A DNA stretch of 64,000 nt from Granulicella sibirica. GTDB taxonomy: Bacteria > Acidobacteriota > Terriglobia > Terriglobales > Acidobacteriaceae. The position numbers and the translations under genes are program-made. The stretch is from positions 558,001 through 622,000 of the forward strand of contig NZ_RDSM01000003.1 in the NCBI RefSeq assembly GCF_004115155.1, given 5' to 3'. Below the pieces are notes generated by a model. It had not been told where the DNA came from and ran no database searches. It worked only from the letters and a program-made list of their open reading frames with translations. Below are positions 35,331-43,810 of the stretch, in pieces. Every line of letters starts with the position of its first letter. Position 1 is the stretch's first letter.

Positions 35331-36683
35331 ATGCTGGACATGATCGGCGTGGGGCCGTTTATTACGCTGCCGCTGATCCTGGCGGCGATGGGTGGGCCGC
35401 AGGCGATGCTGGGGTGGATCTGCGGGGCGGTGCTGGCGCTGTGCGACGGCATGGTTTGGGCGGAGCTTGGGGCCGCGATTCCGGCGGCGGGGGGGACGTA
35501 CCGGTTTCTGCGGGTGATTTATCCGGGCCGGGTGGGGCGGTGGCTGTCGTTCCTGTTTCTTTTTCAGTTGATGGTTTCGGCTCCACTTTCGGTGGCCTCT
35601 GGGTCGATCGGGCTGGCGCAGTACGCGGCTTACCTGTTTCCGCAGCTGGGCGGGCATACGGCGGTGCATGGGTTTCACTTTGGGGCGTATGCGGGGTCGG
35701 TGGTGGTTGGGCCGGGGTCGCTGATTGCGATGCTCTCGGTCGTGGTGGCGGTGGCGCTGCTGTATCGAGGGCTGGACGCGATCGGGCGAATGTCGTCGGC
35801 CATGGGCGTGGTGGTGCTTGGGACAATTGCGTGGATTCTTGTTACCGGGCTGCTCAAGGGACACATCGGGCAGGCGTTCGCGTTTCCGGCGGGGGCGTTC
35901 CGGCTGGATCACGGGTTCTTCCTGGGCCTTGGGTCGGCGATGCTGGTGGCGACGTATGACTTCTGGGGGTACTACAACGTCACGTTCCTTGGGGGCGAGG
36001 TCAAGGATCCGGAGAGGACGATTCCCCGGGCGATTTTGATCTCGATTGTGGCGGTTGGGCTGATCTACCTGGGGATGCAGATGGCGGTGCTCGCTGTGTT
36101 GCCGTGGCAGCCTCTGCTGGGGGCGCAGGGCGTGGAGGCGCGGCGGGCGGTGGTGTCGGCGTTTATGGAGGCGGCGTATGGGCCTTCGGTAGGGCCTCTG
36201 CTGGGGAAGATTGCGGCCATTTTGGTCATGGTGACGGCGTTCGCCTCCATATTTTCGCTGCTACTTGGGTATTCGAGGATCCCGTTCGCGGCGGCTCGGG
36301 ATGGGAACTTCTTTCATGTGTTCGGGCGGCTGCATCCTTCGCGGGGGTTTCCGTATGTGTCGCTGCTGGCGCTTGGGGGGATGGCGCTGGTGTTCTGCTG
36401 GTTCTCGCTTGGGGATGTGGTGGCGGCGCTGGTTGTGCTGCGGATCTGTTTGCAGTTCTTGCTGCAGCATGTGGGGGTGGTGATGCTGCGGAAGAGGCGG
36501 CCGGAGCTGCGGAGGCCGTTTCGGATGTGGGCGTATCCGTTGCCGGCGCTGGTGGGGGTGGTGGGGTTCTGTTACATCCTGTTCGAGCGGGCGCGGTTTG
36601 AGCGGGAGTTGGTGCTGGCTGGGGTTGTGGCTTGTCTTGGGACGGCGGCCTATTGGGTGCGGGGTAGGGTTTTGGCGCGGTGA
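35331..36683 (+). CDS. APC-superfamily amino acid permease; 5' end appears frameshifted
   Basis: 450 residues as read from the ATG at 35331, with about 12 hydrophobic helices and the family opening DMIGVGPFITLPLILAAMGGPQAMLGW. Codons just upstream in the same frame encode GLTRTLGLRGAVTLN, which fits the normal N-terminus of such permeases, but no start codon precedes it before a stop at 35253-35255. An ATG at 35275 reads MTTR and then hits TGA after four Gs at 35285-35288; one more G there would join MTTRG to the conserved segment. Either a one-base deletion has damaged the gene or the sequence has an error. From 35331 the first helix would lose its flank. Substrate unknown. Confidence 0.88.
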   Translation: MLDMIGVGPFITLPLILAAMGGPQAMLGWICGAVLALCDGMVWAELGAAIPAAGGTYRFLRVIYPGRVGRWLSFLFLFQLMVSAPLSVASGSIGLAQYAAYLFPQLGGHTAVHGFHFGAYAGSVVVGPGSLIAMLSVVVAVALLYRGLDAIGRMSSAMGVVVLGTIAWILVTGLLKGHIGQAFAFPAGAFRLDHGFFLGLGSAMLVATYDFWGYYNVTFLGGEVKDPERTIPRAILISIVAVGLIYLGMQMAVLAVLPWQPLLGAQGVEARRAVVSAFMEAAYGPSVGPLLGKIAAILVMVTAFASIFSLLLGYSRIPFAAARDGNFFHVFGRLHPSRGFPYVSLLALGGMALVFCWFSLGDVVAALVVLRICLQFLLQHVGVVMLRKRRPELRRPFRMWAYPLPALVGVVGFCYILFERARFERELVLAGVVACLGTAAYWVRGRVLAR

Positions 36684-36710
36684 TGTTGCAGCGTTTGGGC
36701 GGTATGGGCT

Positions 36711-36749
36711 CCCACCTTAGGCGCGGTGGGGCTGCGCCGAAGGTGGGGC
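36711..36749. repeat. dispersed inverted repeat R2, copy 1
   Basis: Arm CCCACCTTAGGCGC at 36711-36724 pairs, with one mismatch, with GCGCCGAAGGTGGG at 36734-36747. The same arms in shorter form occur at 41405-41431, both preceded by TATGGGCT. It lies between the permease gene and the small minus-strand gene. Confidence 0.8.
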
Positions 36750-36787
36750 ACCCGGCATCCTGGCGGGGAAAGGACGACGGGAGTGGG

Positions 36788-37042
36788 TTAGAGGTCCGCC
36801 GGGGGGAGTTCGAGCTTGTCGACTTTCAGGGTGCCGATGGAGAGCTTCTCGATGCGGGCTTCGAGGATGCGCATGCGGCCTATGGCCAAGGCTCCGATAG
36901 CCAAAGCGCCTATGGCGGCGGCCCCGAAGGCGACCGCGCCTATCGCCAATGCGCCCAGGGCGATCCGGCGAGAGGTTTCTGCGTCCGCGGTTGTCTGGGT
37001 GAGGATCTCGTCGTTTGAGGTGTGGCTGATCGCGTCCTTCAT
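36788..37042 (-). CDS. small Ala/Gly/Ile-repeat protein of unknown function
   Basis: 84 residues. A soluble N-terminus (MKDAISHTSNDEILTQTTADAETSRRI) is followed by a repeated pattern ALGALAIGAVAFGAAAIGAL and ALAIGALAIGR, then an amphipathic tail (ARIEKLSIGTLKVDKLELPPADL). The regular G-A-[LIV]-A-[IFV]-G spacing looks like a membrane or fibre-forming segment. The period of five may form a beta-helix-like or glycine-zipper structure. I do not know the family for certain. It is divergent from msrP. Confidence 0.6.
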   Translation of the reverse strand: MKDAISHTSNDEILTQTTADAETSRRIALGALAIGAVAFGAAAIGALAIGALAIGRMRILEARIEKLSIGTLKVDKLELPPADL

Positions 37043-37181
37043 GCCTGTTTGGATGCTGTCGACAAGGCGAAGTGTTCGGGGTCATCCAGCAGGGGCAGGT
37101 ATTCGTAACTTTAGAAGCGGATGCCGCGTCTCACTAAGGATGGCGTGGTCCGCCGGCTGTGGTTTGTAAGGAAGGAACATC

Positions 37182-38126
37182 ATGTTGATTCGCAAGGGCG
37201 GTGAGATTCACTCGTCGGAGATCACTCCCCGGGATGCGTTTTTGAAGAATACGGAGACGCGGCGGAGCTTCCTGAAGGGAGCCGCGGCGGTTGGTGTCGC
37301 GGCGCTGTCGGGGCGGGCCTGGGCGGACAACAAGCTGAAGACCGTCGACAGCAAGTACATGGTCAGCGAGACGCAGACCACCATGCAGAAGGCGACGACG
37401 TTCAATAACTTTTACGAGTTTGGCGGGGATAAGTCGGACCCTTCACATAACGCGCATACGCTGCAGACGCGGCCCTGGACGATTCAGTTGACGGGGATGG
37501 TGAAGAAGCAGCAGACCGTGGGAATCGATGACCTGATGGCTTACCGGCCGCTGGAGAGCCGCGTCTATCGGCATCGGTGCGTCGAGGCGTGGTCGATGGT
37601 GATTCCGTGGGACGGGTACTCGCTCTCGGAGCTGATCAACTTTGCCGAGCCTTTGCCTTCGGCGAAGTATGTGCAGTTTATTTCGAACCTGAACCGTAAG
37701 CAGATGCCGGAGATTCTTGGGGGCTTCGACTGGCCTTACTCCGAAGGGCTGCGGATGGATGAGGCGATGAATCCGCTGACGCTGCTTTGCTTCGGGTGCT
37801 ATGGGGAGGCGTTGCCGAACCAGAATGGGGCTCCGGTGCGGGTGATTACGCCGTGGAAGTATGGGTTCAAGGGGGCGAAGTCGATCGTGCAGATCAAGTT
37901 CACGGATAAGCAGCCGAGGACGCTGTGGAACGACTCGGCTCCGAATGAGTATGGGTTTTATGCGAATGTGAACCCGCAGGTGGATCATCCTCGCTGGTCG
38001 CAGGCGAGGGAGAGGCGGATCGATACGGGCGTGTTTCCGCATATGGTGCCGACGCAGATGTTCAATGGCTACTCGGACCAGGTAGCTTCGATGTACAACG
38101 GGATGGATCTGAGGAAGAACTACTAG
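37182..38126 (+). CDS. msrP: periplasmic methionine-sulfoxide reductase, molybdopterin subunit MsrP (YedY)
   Basis: 314 residues; ATG at 37182 follows AAGGAAGGAAC. The twin-arginine signal is [16 protein letters not shown] (Arg27-Arg28). The molybdenum ligand Cys lies in [10 protein letters not shown] (C133), with [13 protein letters not shown] and [25 protein letters not shown] as further family marks. MsrP repairs oxidised methionine in periplasmic proteins using electrons from the membrane subunit MsrQ (38605-39309). The unusual feature is a GNAT gene lodged between msrP and msrQ, its GTG start overlapping the msrP stop. Confidence 0.96.
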   Translation: MLIRKGGEIHSSEITPRDAFLKNTETRRSFLKGAAAVGVAALSGRAWADNKLKTVDSKYMVSETQTTMQKATTFNNFYEFGGDKSDPSHNAHTLQTRPWTIQLTGMVKKQQTVGIDDLMAYRPLESRVYRHRCVEAWSMVIPWDGYSLSELINFAEPLPSAKYVQFISNLNRKQMPEILGGFDWPYSEGLRMDEAMNPLTLLCFGCYGEALPNQNGAPVRVITPWKYGFKGAKSIVQIKFTDKQPRTLWNDSAPNEYGFYANVNPQVDHPRWSQARERRIDTGVFPHMVPTQMFNGYSDQVASMYNGMDLRKNY

Positions 38127-38599
38127 TGGCGGCGTGGACGGTGCGGAGGATCGTGCCTCCGGTGCGCGGTCTGGAGGAGTTGATCGCCGAGGCTGGGGCG
38201 GAGGGTTTCGACTTTCTCGATGAGCTGATTGCGGATTGGGAGAGTGGGAAGTACCGGTTCGACGGGCCGCATGAGGGTTTGTTTGGGGTGTATGTGGTCG
38301 ATGAACTGGTGGCGATTGGGGCACTGAGCGTGGACCCGTTCGTGGGGCGGGCGGATACGGGGCGGCTGCGGCGGATCTTCGTGCGGAAGGCGTGGCGGAG
38401 GCAGGGGATCGGCGAGGGGCTGGTGAAGGCCTTGATGGTTGAGGCGGCGAAGGGGTATGCGATCGTTCGGCTGCGGGCGGAGACGCCCTATGCGGCGGGG
38501 CTGTATGAGCGGATGGGGTTTGTGCCGATCGTGGATGAGAATGCCTCGCATGAGAGGGCGGTTTTGGGGGCGATAGAGACTGGCGCTTCGGTAGACTGA
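38126..38599 (+). CDS. GNAT-family N-acetyltransferase between msrP and msrQ
   Basis: 157 residues from a GTG at 38126 that shares one base with the msrP stop. The acetyl-CoA site reads RIFVRKAWRRQGIGEGLVKALM, and the C-terminal part has PYAAGLYERMGFVPI, both GNAT hallmarks. The substrate is unknown. Tight packing with msrP and msrQ (five bases to msrQ) suggests joint expression under oxidative stress; acetylation of an N-terminus or small molecule is possible but not shown. Confidence 0.92.
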   Translation: MAAWTVRRIVPPVRGLEELIAEAGAEGFDFLDELIADWESGKYRFDGPHEGLFGVYVVDELVAIGALSVDPFVGRADTGRLRRIFVRKAWRRQGIGEGLVKALMVEAAKGYAIVRLRAETPYAAGLYERMGFVPIVDENASHERAVLGAIETGASVD

Positions 38600-38604
38600 T
38601 CGCG

Positions 38605-39309
38605 ATGCCTACACGTGCGATTCCTTATGTCAAAGTCCTGGTTCACCTGATCTGCCTGTTTCCGCTGATGGGGATGATCTATGCCTATCGGTCGGGGGCG
38701 CTGGCGAACGATGCGGACCCGGTGAATACGCTGACGCACTGGACGGGCGACTGGGCGCTGTGGTGGCTGTTTGTTTCGCTGGCGGTGACGCCTATCAGAC
38801 GGCTTAGTCCGAAGCTTTCGAATTTGATACGGTTTCGGCGGATGCTGGGCTTGTATGCGTTTGTTTATGCGACGCTGCATCTTTCGACCTATGTGTTTCT
38901 GTTCTCGGGATTCGATGTGCAGGCGGCACTGGACGGGGTGCGGGCAGGGCACCTGGGGGTGATCGGTACGCAGTTGAAGGCGGTCTGGCCAACGATGCTG
39001 GACGATGTGCTGAAGCGGAAGTTTATCCAGGTAGGTCTGTTTGCGTGGGTGGTTCTGCTGGCGCTGGCGGTGACTTCTCCGACGTTCATGCTGCGGGCGA
39101 TGGGTGGGAAGAACTGGCAGAGGCTGCACCGGTTCGTTTATGCGGCGGCGATTGCCGGGTGCATTCACTACTGGTGGATGGTGAAGGTGGGAGTGAGGAC
39201 GCCGTGGAAGGACTCGGCTGTGCTGGCGGTGCTGCTTGGGGCGAGGGTGGTCTGGACAGTCTGGAATGAGCGGCGGAAGGCTAAGATGGTGGCGGTGAAG
39301 GCAGCCTGA
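38605..39309 (+). CDS. msrQ: haem-binding membrane subunit of methionine-sulfoxide reductase (MsrQ/YedZ)
   Basis: 234 residues with six hydrophobic helices. Features of the ferric reductase-like family: HWTGDWALWWLFVSLAVTPIRRL, FRRMLGLYAFVYATLHLSTYVF, and NWQRLHRFVYAAAIAGCIHYWWMV, with the haem-binding His residues in helices 3 and 5. It passes electrons from the quinone pool to MsrP. Gene order msrP-GNAT-msrQ, with short gaps, points to one operon. Confidence 0.95.
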   Translation: MPTRAIPYVKVLVHLICLFPLMGMIYAYRSGALANDADPVNTLTHWTGDWALWWLFVSLAVTPIRRLSPKLSNLIRFRRMLGLYAFVYATLHLSTYVFLFSGFDVQAALDGVRAGHLGVIGTQLKAVWPTMLDDVLKRKFIQVGLFAWVVLLALAVTSPTFMLRAMGGKNWQRLHRFVYAAAIAGCIHYWWMVKVGVRTPWKDSAVLAVLLGARVVWTVWNERRKAKMVAVKAA

Positions 39310-39370
39310 CGCAACTTCCCTTGGGTGGGGAGGGTCTAAGGTGTTGAGGATGTTGGAAGGAGGCTGGGCC

Positions 39371-41362
39371 ATGTTCGCTCGAACGCTTGGTGTCATGGTG
39401 CTGGCGGGGGTGGTGGGGGCTTCGTTTGGGCAGGGACGGAAGGCGCCGGTGGGGAAGCCTGTTGCTTCGGCGAAGGCTGTGCCAAAGGATGTGCTGGTTC
39501 CGTTGACGGCGCGGGAGCGGGCGCAGCAGATGCTGAACCGGTTTACGTTTGGGGCGCGACCGGGTGAGGTCGAGCGTGTCTTGGCCGAGGGGCCGGATCA
39601 GTGGTTTGAGGAGCAGTTGAATCCGTCCGCGATCAAGGATGATGCTCTGGCGAAGAGGCTTGGTGACTTTCCCACGCTTGGGTTGACGGCGGACCAGGTG
39701 CTGCTGCGGTTTCCGGATCGGGGAGCAGTGGAGCAGGTGGCGAAGGGGTTGAGGCCGTATCCGGCGGACCCGCAGTTGGCGGCGCTGTATGAGGTTCAGG
39801 TATGGAAGTACAACGACGACCTGGTGAAGAACAAGGTCGATGCCTCGGGAAAGAAATCGTTTGATCCAAGCCCGGCTAAGATCGATGCGACGAAGAAGGC
39901 GGGACAGGCAGAGGCCTTACGGATCGCGGGTGAGCTGTTTGCGCTGCCGAAGCAGCAGAGGATGGCGGCGCTGATCAAGCTGCCGGTGGCGCAGAGGATC
40001 GCGTTTACGAGCTATCTGCAAGGGGACCAGAGGAACCAGCTGCTGGCGGACTTCAACCCGAGGGAGCGCGAGACGTTTACCGCGATGGCGGCGGATGTGA
40101 ACTCGGCTTACCAGATCGGGCAGGAGCTGGCGCAGGCGAAGATGGTGCGGGCGGTGTTGTCCGAGAGGCAATTGCAGGAGGTGATGGCGGATTTCTGGTT
40201 CAATCACTTCAACGTATACGTGGGGAAGGATGCGGACCAGTGGTACACGACGAGCTATGACCGGGATGCGATTCGGAAGAATGCGCTGGGGAAGTTTCGC
40301 GATCTGCTGATGGCGACGGCGATGAGCCCGGCGATGATGATTTATCTCGATAACTGGACGTCGATCGGACCGGATTCGAAGGCGAATGCTCCAGCGAAGC
40401 CTGGGGGGAAGCCGGGGAATAAAGGGCTCAACGAGAACTATGGCCGGGAGGTCATGGAGCTGCATACGGTCGGGGTGGGCGGCGGGTATTCGCAGGCGGA
40501 TGTGACGGCGCTGGCGGCGATCCTGACGGGGTGGGGTGTTGATCGGCCTTATCAAGGGGCGGGTGGGTTCCTGTTCGATCCTAAAAAGCATGAGCCGGGG
40601 GTGAAGCAGTGGTTCGGGCATGCGGTTCCGGATGCGGGGATGCAGGAGGGAGTGCAGGCGCTGGGTATTCTGGCTGCTTCGCCGAAGACGGCGCACTTCA
40701 TCTCGTGGAAGCTGGCACAGCGGTTCGTGGCGGACGATCCTCCGGCGGGGCTGGTGGACCGGATGGCGGCTACTTATATGAGCAGCGATGGGGACATCAA
40801 GGCGGTGCTGCGGACGCTGGCGGGTTCGCCGGAGTTCAACTCGAAGAAGTACTTCCGGAACAAGGTGAAGACGCCGGTAGAGTATCTTGCCTCGGCGTTC
40901 CGGACTACGGCTACTGATCCTTCGAATCCGGGGGCGCTGGTGAATACGGCGAAGACGATGGGGATGCCGCTCTTTTATGCGCTGCCTCCTACCGGGTATT
41001 ACATTACGGCGGAGCAGTGGATGAACTCGAGCGCTCTGGTGGACCGGCTGAACTTCGCGTATCAGCTTACGAATAACAAGTTTTCGAATCAGAAGTTCGA
41101 CTCGCCGCATGTGCTTGCGCTTGGGTTGATGGCGCAGCCGGCGGCTTCGGCTCAGCCTGTCGGGTTTACTCCGGGTACAGAACAGGGTGTGGATGTGGTG
41201 CTTGGGGTACTTGAGAATACGTTGATTGGCGGGGGTGTTTCAGCCAAGACGAATGAGTTGATTCACAAGCAGGTGGAGGGGCAGGCGGGGATTGGGGACG
41301 CGGAGAGGCTGAATCTGCTGACGGCGCTGGTGATGGGGTCGCCGGAGTTTCAGGTGCGGTAA
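39371..41362 (+). CDS. secreted DUF1800 family protein
   Basis: 663 residues from the ATG at 39371, preceded by GGAAGGAGG; a longer frame from 39341 is possible. A signal peptide (MFARTLGVMVLAGVVGASFGQ) is followed by the DUF1800 domain, recognised by AQQMLNRFTFGARPGE, VMADFWFNHFNVYVGK, NENYGREVMELHTVGV, YSQADVTALAAILTGW, and PPTGYY in the late part. Members are often encoded beside DUF1501 proteins; none is seen here. Function unknown; likely exported. A segment near 200 has many Lys/Gln and no recognisable motif. Confidence 0.9.
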   Translation: MFARTLGVMVLAGVVGASFGQGRKAPVGKPVASAKAVPKDVLVPLTARERAQQMLNRFTFGARPGEVERVLAEGPDQWFEEQLNPSAIKDDALAKRLGDFPTLGLTADQVLLRFPDRGAVEQVAKGLRPYPADPQLAALYEVQVWKYNDDLVKNKVDASGKKSFDPSPAKIDATKKAGQAEALRIAGELFALPKQQRMAALIKLPVAQRIAFTSYLQGDQRNQLLADFNPRERETFTAMAADVNSAYQIGQELAQAKMVRAVLSERQLQEVMADFWFNHFNVYVGKDADQWYTTSYDRDAIRKNALGKFRDLLMATAMSPAMMIYLDNWTSIGPDSKANAPAKPGGKPGNKGLNENYGREVMELHTVGVGGGYSQADVTALAAILTGWGVDRPYQGAGGFLFDPKKHEPGVKQWFGHAVPDAGMQEGVQALGILAASPKTAHFISWKLAQRFVADDPPAGLVDRMAATYMSSDGDIKAVLRTLAGSPEFNSKKYFRNKVKTPVEYLASAFRTTATDPSNPGALVNTAKTMGMPLFYALPPTGYYITAEQWMNSSALVDRLNFAYQLTNNKFSNQKFDSPHVLALGLMAQPAASAQPVGFTPGTEQGVDVVLGVLENTLIGGGVSAKTNELIHKQVEGQAGIGDAERLNLLTALVMGSPEFQVR

Positions 41363-41404
41363 GGGGAGATGGGTTTGGGTGAGCCGGACCAGGCTGTATG
41401 GGCT

Positions 41405-41431
41405 CCCACCTTAGGCTTCGCCGAAGGTGGG
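41405..41431. repeat. dispersed inverted repeat R2, copy 2
   Basis: CCCACCTTAGGC at 41405-41416 pairs with GCCGAAGGTGGG at 41420-41431 (one mismatch). Both R2 copies continue with GC(A/G)CCC. It lies 43 bases after the DUF1800 stop and is followed by an eroded R1 copy. Confidence 0.8.
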
Positions 41432-41465
41432 GCGCCCTTGGTCTTGGCTGGGAAGAGGCAAAGCT

Positions 41466-41498
41466 AGACGTAGCTTCTCTTCGGAATGACAACCAGAA
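41466..41498 (+). repeat. dispersed repeat R1, eroded copy
   Basis: AGACGTAGCTTCTCTTCGG then AATGACAACCAGAA matches R1 but has several changes and a lost G in the palindrome core. It is the only copy with a damaged core, next to an R2 copy. Confidence 0.7.
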
Positions 41499-41547
41499 GG
41501 GCAACGGCCAAGGGAGAGACAACCAGCGGGGCCGAGTGAGGTGTTGG

Positions 41548-42300
41548 CTAGAGGCCCTCGAAGAGGCTGGTGAGGTGGGGAGCGGGCTGGGGGTCGATGG
41601 CGGCGGCGAGGGTGTAGTACTCGCTGTGGCCGTGCTCAGCGAAGATGGCTTTTGTCTTTTCCATCAGAGGGGCCTGAGAGGTGTGCTGTCGGAAGGCTTC
41701 GAGCTTGGTCTCGAAGACGGACCGGATGTCGAGGACGATGTTGTAGGGCGGGGGCAGGGGCGCGGGACGCTCGGGCAGGAAGTAGTTTGTGCTGACGTGG
41801 AAGAGGCGCTTCGGGGCGAAGATGGGGCCGGCACCCGGAAAGCGTTTGGCGGAGGCGGCCCAGTGGAAGGCGGTGCTGGCGAAGCAGGAGACCATGGCGT
41901 GGTCGGGATGGGTGTTGAGGCCGCCGTCGGAGTTGAAGGTGAGGACAACGTCAGGCTGGAAGGCGCGGATGCGCTCGACGAGGAGGCAAGCGGTGCGGGA
42001 GAAGTCGGCGAACTCGAGCTGGGCGTCCTGGTAGTCGAGAAGCTCGTGGCGGGTGACGCCGAGGACCTTGCAGGAGTCGGCGAACTCGTCGCGGCGCATC
42101 TGGCCGAGGTGCTCGCTGGTGGCGGCATCGCCACGGTTGGTGGCGGCCTGGCCGTCGGTGAGGCAGATTACGTAGGTCTCGACGCCCTCTTCCGCTGCGA
42201 GGGCGAGAGCCCCACCGAAGGCATAGCATTCGTCGTCGGGATGGGCCACGATGCACATCAGCTTGCGTCCGCTTAGGGACTTCCTGGTTGTCAGAGCCAT
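41548..42300 (-). CDS. PIG-L family deacetylase (LmbE/BshB-like)
   Basis: 250 residues. The zinc motif is AHPDDECYAFGG near the N-terminus, with HPDHAMVSCF later holding the further His ligands; DGQAATNRGDAATS is the usual loop. No signal peptide, so it acts in the cytoplasm. Family members deacetylate GlcNAc-malate (bacillithiol), GlcNAc-inositol (mycothiol) or other N-acetyl sugars; which applies here is unknown. The start overlaps the rnhB stop by 10 bases, so the two are probably co-transcribed, with rnhB first. Confidence 0.92.
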   Translation of the reverse strand: MALTTRKSLSGRKLMCIVAHPDDECYAFGGALALAAEEGVETYVICLTDGQAATNRGDAATSEHLGQMRRDEFADSCKVLGVTRHELLDYQDAQLEFADFSRTACLLVERIRAFQPDVVLTFNSDGGLNTHPDHAMVSCFASTAFHWAASAKRFPGAGPIFAPKRLFHVSTNYFLPERPAPLPPPYNIVLDIRSVFETKLEAFRQHTSQAPLMEKTKAIFAEHGHSEYYTLAAAIDPQPAPHLTSLFEGL

Positions 42301-43076
42301 GCTTCTCCTGATTCCACTACTTCCAAGTCTTCGGCTTCGAAGAGGAGCTCTTCCATGTCGGGGAGCTCGTCGATGTTCGCTGGGGCGTTGGGGTCGGAGG
42401 CGCGGACGGGGGCGAAGGACTGGCGGTGGAGGGGGGTGGGGCCGTGCTGGGTGAGGGCGCGGCGATGTTCGGGAGTGGCGTAGCCCTTGTGGGAGGCGAG
42501 GCCATACTGCGGGTGCGTGAGGTCGAGGTCGCGCATGAGGGCGTCGCGGTGGACCTTGGCGACGACGGAGGCGGCGGCGATGGAGAGGCAGAGGGCGTCG
42601 CCATAGAAGAGCTTGGTCTGGGCGCAGGGATGGTCGAGGCGCATGGCGTCGATGATGAGGTGGTCGGGGGGGATGGGGAGGCCGAGGACGGCGTTCAGCA
42701 TGGCGAGGCGGGTGGCCTGGTAGATGTTGATGCGATCGATGGTCTCGGCGTCGACCTCGGCGATGGAGATGGCGACGGCGACGCGGCGGATGCGGCGGTC
42801 GAGGGATTCCCGCTCTTCGCGGGTGAGCTGCTTGGAGTCCTTGAGGCCAGCTTTGGCGAGGGCGTTGACAGTCTTGGGGAGGATGACGGCGGCGGCGACG
42901 ACGGGTCCGAAGAGGGCTCCGCGGCCTACTTCGTCGACTCCGGCAATCTGCTTGTAACCGTGGTAACGGAGGGCTTCTTCGGGAGCGCTGGAGCAGATGA
43001 GTTGCTTGAGCATGCGCTGCTTGGCTGTGGCTTTGGTGATCGCCTTCTTCTGGGCCGGGCTGGCTTTGGGCGGCAT
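42291..43076 (-). CDS. rnhB: ribonuclease HII
   Basis: 261 residues. The catalytic core begins GYKQIAGVDEVGRGALFGPVVAAAVIL, with the DEDD-type acidic residues, and goes on with LKDSKQLTREERE and a later LIIDAMRL and AAASVVAKVHRDALM. It cleaves RNA in RNA/DNA hybrids, including single ribonucleotides. An N-terminal Lys/Ala-rich tail of about 25 residues and a C-terminal acidic tail extend the usual core. It lies downstream of rplS, on the same strand. Confidence 0.96.
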   Translation of the reverse strand: MPPKASPAQKKAITKATAKQRMLKQLICSSAPEEALRYHGYKQIAGVDEVGRGALFGPVVAAAVILPKTVNALAKAGLKDSKQLTREERESLDRRIRRVAVAISIAEVDAETIDRINIYQATRLAMLNAVLGLPIPPDHLIIDAMRLDHPCAQTKLFYGDALCLSIAAASVVAKVHRDALMRDLDLTHPQYGLASHKGYATPEHRRALTQHGPTPLHRQSFAPVRASDPNAPANIDELPDMEELLFEAEDLEVVESGEAWL

Positions 43077-43130
43077 GCTGGTTCTACTTTAGCGGATGGG
43101 GAGTGGCGGAAAACCGGGGTAAAGCGAAGA

Positions 43131-43165
43131 CGGACGCAGATTCCCTTCGGGAATGACAACCAGAA
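43131..43165 (+). repeat. dispersed palindromic repeat R1, copy 3
   Basis: A clean copy with CGGACGCAGATTCCCTTCGG and GAATGACAACCAGAA, located between rplS and rnhB. The tail AGGCAAGGGCAACTGC resembles that of the copy at 56879 (AAGCAACGGCAACTGC). Confidence 0.9.
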
Positions 43166-43192
43166 AGGCAAGGGCAACTGCGGCGGCAAAGG

Positions 43193-43224
43193 AAAAAGCC
43201 ACGACCGGGGGCCGTGGCTTTTTT
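43193..43224 (-). terminator. bidirectional-looking Rho-independent terminator of rplS
   Basis: AAAAAGCCACG at 43193-43203 pairs with CGTGGCTTTTTT at 43213-43224 around a nine-base loop rich in G. It lies 16 bases after the minus-strand rplS stop. It fits a terminator on both strands. Confidence 0.9.
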
Positions 43225-43239
43225 GAGAAGCGAAAGGGG

Positions 43240-43596
43240 TTAGACGGCGCGGGCGACCTCGCGCAAGCGGGCTGCCTTGCCGCGGAGGCCGCGGAGGTAG
43301 AAGAGCTTGGCGCGGCGAACTTCGTAGGAGCGGATCTTCTCGACCTTGTCCACTACCTTGGAGTTGTAGGGGAAGATGCGCTCTACGCCCTGTCCGAAGG
43401 ACATCTTGCGGACGGTGAATGTGCCCTGGGGGCCCTTGCGGCTGGCGATGACCATGCCTTCGAAGGCCTGGAGGCGCTCTTTCTCGCCTTCCTTGATCTT
43501 GACCTGAACGCGGACGGTGTCGCCGGGGGCAAACGCGGGGAGATCGGTCCGCTCGAGCTTCGCGGCCAGTTTCTGCATGATTGGATGAATGGACAT
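43240..43596 (-). CDS. rplS: 50S ribosomal protein L19
   Basis: 118 residues: [62 protein letters not shown] and [19 protein letters not shown] are family marks. It lies at the interface of the ribosomal subunits. In many bacteria rplS follows trmD in the rpsP operon; here it stands 7 kb away and precedes rnhB. Confidence 0.98.
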   Translation of the reverse strand: MSIHPIMQKLAAKLERTDLPAFAPGDTVRVQVKIKEGEKERLQAFEGMVIASRKGPQGTFTVRKMSFGQGVERIFPYNSKVVDKVEKIRSYEVRRAKLFYLRGLRGKAARLREVARAV

Positions 43597-43810
43597 GGAA
43601 CTGCTTTCTCGCTACTGAAGTCGTTTCTCAGTGTACACCATTTCGGCCTGTTTTCTGGACGAGCGGGATTGCTGAGGGGCAGAGGTCTATACTCCCCACC
43701 TGGGTAGGAAAGTCCTAAAGTCTTCGAAACATTCAACTTAGCTTCGGACTTCGAGTGGCGCGATATGCAGCCGGACTTCCGCTATTCCTGAGGGAATTAT
43801 AGCAGGGAAG

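Noticed and set aside
39917..41110. A 397-codon minus-strand frame inside DUF1800
   Set aside because: His/Arg-rich shadow; the plus-strand frame has a signal peptide and family motifs.
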